Positions 4,749 through 6,077 of a stretch of DNA of 6,077 nucleotides are shown here, piece by piece. The DNA is taken from NCBI GenBank assembly GCA_023415845.1, contig JAEZJB010000189.1, positions 1 to 6,077 on the forward strand, given 5' to 3'. The translations under genes were made by a program, and so were the position numbers. The notes beneath the pieces are model-generated. The model was not told the origin of the DNA. It saw only the letters and a program-made list of their open reading frames with translations, and ran no database searches. The DNA is from Chloroflexota bacterium. GTDB taxonomy: Bacteria; Chloroflexota; Chloroflexia; Thermomicrobiales; UBA6265. The stretch's first letter is position 1; each line of letters starts with the position of its first letter.

Positions 4749-6077
4749 CTACCGATGATCGATTCGAACGCTGACCGCGATCTCACTGGGGAGATGCTCG
4801 GGAAGTTCGACGATGAGCGCGCCATCCTGCCAGGTAAAATCGAGCGGATTGTCGCCGCGCCAGCGCCCCGTCACCAGCGACACCCCGAGAATATCGGCCG
4901 GTGCATGCTCCGCATTCCTGCCCAGCGACGTGATCGTCATCCGCCGATTCTCTGGCACTGCGAGGGCCGTCGCGTAAATAAACTGGCGTGTTATGCCGTC
5001 AGTGAGGTTCACCCGCTGCGTAAAGCGAATATCCGCCGCGGTGAATCGCTCGCGAGCCGTGTCCTTGAATGACCCCTCCACCACCTGGGTCGGCCCTTCA
5101 CCGTACAACTTCCATGGCCGGGTGCCATAGATCGCTTCCCCGTAGACCAGGAGCCAGTCGCCGATCGCCGTCAGGATCGTCACATCCTCGTCGGGAATGA
5201 TCCCGTCGGCACGCGGCCCAACGTTGAGCAACAGGGCTCCGTTCTTGCTGACGATGTCGACGAGGTCCCCCACCAGGTCGGCGGGCCGCTTGTAGTCGTT
5301 GTTCCCCGTGTAGCACCAGGAGTTGCGCGCCGCTGAGGTATCTGTTTGCCAGAACTCGTCGCGAATCTCCGCCAGCTGGCCTCGCTCGACGTCGTAGACA
5401 CCAACTCCCGGCGGAAAGGCATGATGCTTGAAGTTGATCGCCACCCCGCGCCGCCAGTCCGCAGCCCGGTTGTAGTAGTAGCTGGCGAACTCTCGCAGGT
5501 ACGGCTCGAAGATCGGCTGTTCGATCCACCAATCAAACCAGAACAACTGGGGCTGGTATCGATCGACGATCTCGCAGCACCGCACCAGCCAGTCCTCGAG
5601 ATAATCGTCATTCGGAGGCAACTGGTCCGACTGTGCTGGACCGTAGAAATCGGCCCGCGCCGGATCCTGGACGTCCGACGGAAAGGTTCGCCCGCCGTTC
5701 ATGAACCACCAGTGTTCTGCCCGATGGCTGGAGACGCCGAACACCATCCCCGCTCGCCGCACCGCCTCCCCAAGTTCCCCGATCAGGTCACGCTTCGGAC
5801 CCATCTGCGCCGCGTTCCATCTGGTCAGCGCCGAGTCGTAGAGCGCGAATCCATCATGGTGCTCGGCCGTAGGCACGACAAACTGCGCACCCGCTCGCCG
5901 GAAAATCTCGGCCCAGGCCGCCGGGTCGAACTCACTCGCGGAGAACTGGTCGATGAAGTCGGCGTAGCCAAATTCCGTCTGGTCACCGTAGGTCTTCCGA
6001 TGGTGTTCGAATTCACGGGTCCCCGGCAGGTACATGTGGCGCGGATACCACTCATTCCCAAACGCCGGAACCGCATA
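4749..6077 (-). CDS. Alpha-L-fucosidase, GH29 (5' end outside window)
   Basis: The visible 442 residues are the bulk of a glycoside hydrolase family 29 enzyme, which releases alpha-L-fucose from glycans by a retaining mechanism. The gene runs off the right edge: the frame is open to 6077 and begins YAVPAFGNEWYPRHMYLPG, a core GH29 motif, so the ATG at 6035 is internal and roughly 25-40 residues (including the usual HWG motif) are missing. Visible motifs: NEW (8-10), EHHDGF (72-77), SSHRAEHWW (116-124), the likely nucleophile Asp182 in LFWFDWW (codon 5532-5534), WQTDTS and NSWCYTGNNDYK, and SKNGALLLNVGPRADG (277-292). The catalytic barrel extends to ~320, followed by a C-terminal beta-rich domain. 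The general acid/base Glu is poorly conserved in GH29 and cannot be named here. Whether it is exported cannot be judged because the N-terminus is missing. It converges on the NYN gene with a 36-base gap. Confidence 0.95.
   Translation of the reverse strand, partial: YAVPAFGNEWYPRHMYLPGTREFEHHRKTYGDQTEFGYADFIDQFSASEFDPAAWAEIFRRAGAQFVVPTAEHHDGFALYDSALTRWNAAQMGPKRDLIGELGEAVRRAGMVFGVSSHRAEHWWFMNGGRTFPSDVQDPARADFYGPAQSDQLPPNDDYLEDWLVRCCEIVDRYQPQLFWFDWWIEQPIFEPYLREFASYYYNRAADWRRGVAINFKHHAFPPGVGVYDVERGQLAEIRDEFWQTDTSAARNSWCYTGNNDYKRPADLVGDLVDIVSKNGALLLNVGPRADGIIPDEDVTILTAIGDWLLVYGEAIYGTRPWKLYGEGPTQVVEGSFKDTARERFTAADIRFTQRVNLTDGITRQFIYATALAVPENRRMTITSLGRNAEHAPADILGVSLVTGRWRGDNPLDFTWQDGALIVELPEHLPSEIAVSVRIDHR

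Noticed and set aside
5098..5611. Minus-strand open frames overlapping the fucosidase in other frames
   Set aside because: They are out-of-frame readings of a clearly coding GH29 gene, with Arg/Ser/Thr-rich translations and no domain signature.

Overview
This GC-rich window carries five protein genes. It looks like ordinary chromosome from a free-living bacterium. An RNase Y gene paired with a SpoVS-family gene, plus an atypically long SpoVS protein, points loosely to Chloroflexota (Thermomicrobia-like) or a neighbouring deep Terrabacterial lineage. That assignment is inference from gene content only.

Layout, left to right: a SpoVS-family protein (minus, 1-591) with a long acidic N-terminal extension; a 400-base non-coding stretch (592-991) holding several palindromes and a very strong hairpin that probably ends the rny transcript; rny, encoding RNase Y (minus, 992-2557), with a good Shine-Dalgarno and a recognisable sigma70-like promoter about 145 bases upstream; a divergent regulatory region (2558-2837); then, on the plus strand, a GNAT N-acetyltransferase (2838-3425) and a NYN-domain putative ribonuclease with an OST-HTH/LOTUS domain (3483-4712), 57 bases apart and probably co-transcribed. 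A GC-rich hairpin (4695-4728) separates these from a convergent GH29 alpha-L-fucosidase gene (minus, 4749 to beyond the right edge), whose 5' end lies outside the window.

How the genes fit together: the central theme is RNA turnover. RNase Y is the membrane-anchored endonuclease that starts mRNA decay in bacteria lacking RNase E. The divergently transcribed NYN protein has the acidic active site of PIN-like ribonucleases and a putative RNA-binding OST-HTH domain. The rny-spoVS neighbourhood also occurs in Bacillus subtilis (ymdA-ymdB-spoVS), but here no ymdB lies between the two genes. The fucosidase is a separate carbohydrate-degradation gene.

No mobile element, CRISPR array, tRNA or rRNA was seen. 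The items most worth a second look are the extended SpoVS protein, the potentially structured RNA/operator region ahead of it, the NYN-LOTUS protein with its unassigned C-terminal domain beside RNase Y, and the hairpin-bearing rny leader.
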